The notes under the pieces are model-generated. The model made no database searches. It was not told the origin of the DNA and saw only the letters and a program-made list of their open reading frames with translations. Below are positions 14,133-14,690 of a stretch of DNA of 14,690 nucleotides, in pieces. A program made the position numbers and the translations under genes. Every line of letters starts with the position of its first letter. The first letter of the stretch is position 1. This stretch comes from Deltaproteobacteria bacterium (GTDB lineage Bacteria > Desulfobacterota > Binatia > Binatales > Binataceae), in NCBI GenBank assembly GCA_021780585.1, contig JAJXYM010000407.1, positions 1-14,690 on the forward strand, written 5' to 3'.

Positions 14133-14138
14133 AAGGAG
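14133..14138 (+). promoter_or_regulatory. Ribosome binding site fixing start 14146
   Basis: AAGGAG lies seven bases before ATG 14146, an almost ideal arrangement. The frame is open back to ATG 14065, inside the preceding gene, but that start lacks a site and would add 27 atypical Arg-rich residues. Confidence 0.75.
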
Positions 14139-14145
14139 AACGTCG

Positions 14146-14547
14146 ATGCGGCAGCCGCCGATCGGAACCAAAGGAAGCTATGAATTTATCGTCCGGCGCG
14201 ATCAGCTCGCCGGATCGCTCGAACCGTCGCTGCCGCCCGTGCTGGCGACCTGCTTCATGAGCCTGGCGCTGGAGATGGCGGCGATGGACGCGATCAAGCC
14301 CTATCTCGAAGCGGGCGAGATGACGGTCGGCGCGGTGGTCAACGTCAGCCATACGGCGGCGACGCCGGAGGGCTGGCGGGTGCGGGCCGAGGCGGAAGTG
14401 ACGGCGGCGGATGCGCGGCGGGTGGAATTCAAAGTGCGCGCGTTCGACGAAAAAGACGAAATCGGCGGCGGTACGCATACCCGGGCGATGGTCGCGCGGG
14501 CCAAATTCGACGAGCGCTTCGCGGCCAAGGCCGCCGTGAAGCCGTAG
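14146..14547 (+). CDS. FlK-like acyl-CoA thioesterase (hot-dog fold)
   Basis: This 133-residue protein closely matches the fluoroacetyl-CoA thioesterase FlK family. Relevant segments are VLATCFMSLALEMAA, the MTVGAVVNVSHTAATPEG loop and IGGGTHTRAMV. Candidate catalytic residues are Thr35, Glu43 and His69, with spacings of 8 and 26 that equal those of Thr42, Glu50 and His76 in FlK. Gly62 matches FlK Gly69. The position of the FlK gate residue Phe36 is Leu29 here, which argues against strict fluoroacetyl-CoA specificity. It should hydrolyse an acyl-CoA thioester as a cytosolic dimer. It lies between the isomerase-like gene and a probable MaoC-type gene and is likely co-transcribed with both. Confidence 0.85.
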   Translation: MRQPPIGTKGSYEFIVRRDQLAGSLEPSLPPVLATCFMSLALEMAAMDAIKPYLEAGEMTVGAVVNVSHTAATPEGWRVRAEAEVTAADARRVEFKVRAFDEKDEIGGGTHTRAMVARAKFDERFAAKAAVKP

Positions 14548-14583
14548 GCGGCGCGAGCGGACGAGCGGCGGAGGCGAAGCGCG

Positions 14584-14690
14584 ATGGGCGCGGGAATTTT
14601 CGAAGCGAAGGAAGTATACGTCGGGCGCGATTTCGGCGGCGAGGAATTCGCGATTACGCCGGACGCGGTCGAAAACTATATCGCGGCGAC
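14584..14690 (+). CDS. Probable MaoC-type hydratase/dehydratase, N-terminal part (partial)
   Basis: A frame starts at ATG 14584 with GGAGG nine bases upstream and runs off the right edge after 35 codons. The visible residues (GIFEAKEVYVGRDFGG, then EEFAITPDAVENYIAA) look like the N-terminal strand and helix of MaoC-like (R)-hydratases with a hot-dog fold, which act on enoyl- or hydroxyacyl-CoA. The catalytic Asp-His motif lies beyond the window. The 36-base gap to the thioesterase gene indicates one operon. The family call is moderate because so little is visible. Confidence 0.5.
   Translation, partial: MGAGIFEAKEVYVGRDFGGEEFAITPDAVENYIAA

Overview
The window is GC-rich DNA from a Gram-negative bacterium. 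An outer membrane is implied by an MlaC-type lipid carrier and a periplasmic DUF3106 protein. The gene mix (acyl-CoA ligase, amidase, extradiol-dioxygenase-like protein, FlK-like thioesterase, MaoC-like protein, PAS-rich histidine kinases) fits a metabolically versatile soil or sediment lineage of the deltaproteobacterial/Binatota kind. That placement is a weak inference, because no marker gene or rRNA is present. I see no tRNA, rRNA, CRISPR array, insertion sequence, integrase or toxin-antitoxin pair.

Layout. 1-673: the tail of an unknown Pro/Ala-rich protein overlaps by ATGA a secreted DUF3106 protein built of seven exact 18-residue repeats. 695-724: a strong hairpin separates this from the convergent MarR regulator (729-1280, minus). 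1281-1582: a divergent control region with an inverted repeat and phased GGCGCC sites lies between the MarR gene and an acyl-CoA synthetase (1583-3568). 3569-3796: hairpins, a short dispersed-repeat-like sequence and a promoter precede an orphan MlaC-family protein (3797-4546). 4565-4921 (minus): a DOPA 4,5-dioxygenase-family protein. 5248-5427: a lone Flp-type pilin. 5458-6975 (minus): an amidase-signature enzyme. 6976-7595: a long non-coding stretch. 7596-10367: a six-TM hybrid histidine kinase with PAS, kinase and two receiver domains. 10577-13438: a soluble kinase with PAS-PAS-GAF-PAS-PAS sensors and no receiver. 13499-14690: a tight plus-strand cluster of a 2-hydroxychromene-2-carboxylate isomerase-like protein, an FlK-like acyl-CoA thioesterase and the start of a probable MaoC-type protein.

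How the genes work together. The MarR/ligase pair looks like a self-contained carboxylate-activation switch. The two kinases share a colinear PAS domain (constant register over about 80 residues, with one single-residue indel in the whole domain), and between them they have two receivers but no HPt or DNA-binding regulator, so they probably feed a relay whose remaining parts are elsewhere. The last three genes look like an acyl-CoA or ring-cleavage-product module. I found no clear-cut new system. The best leads are the kinase pair with its shared PAS domain, the FlK-like gene with its conserved triad and altered gate residue, the lone Flp pilin with Ala at the -1 processing position, and the perfectly periodic DUF3106 protein.
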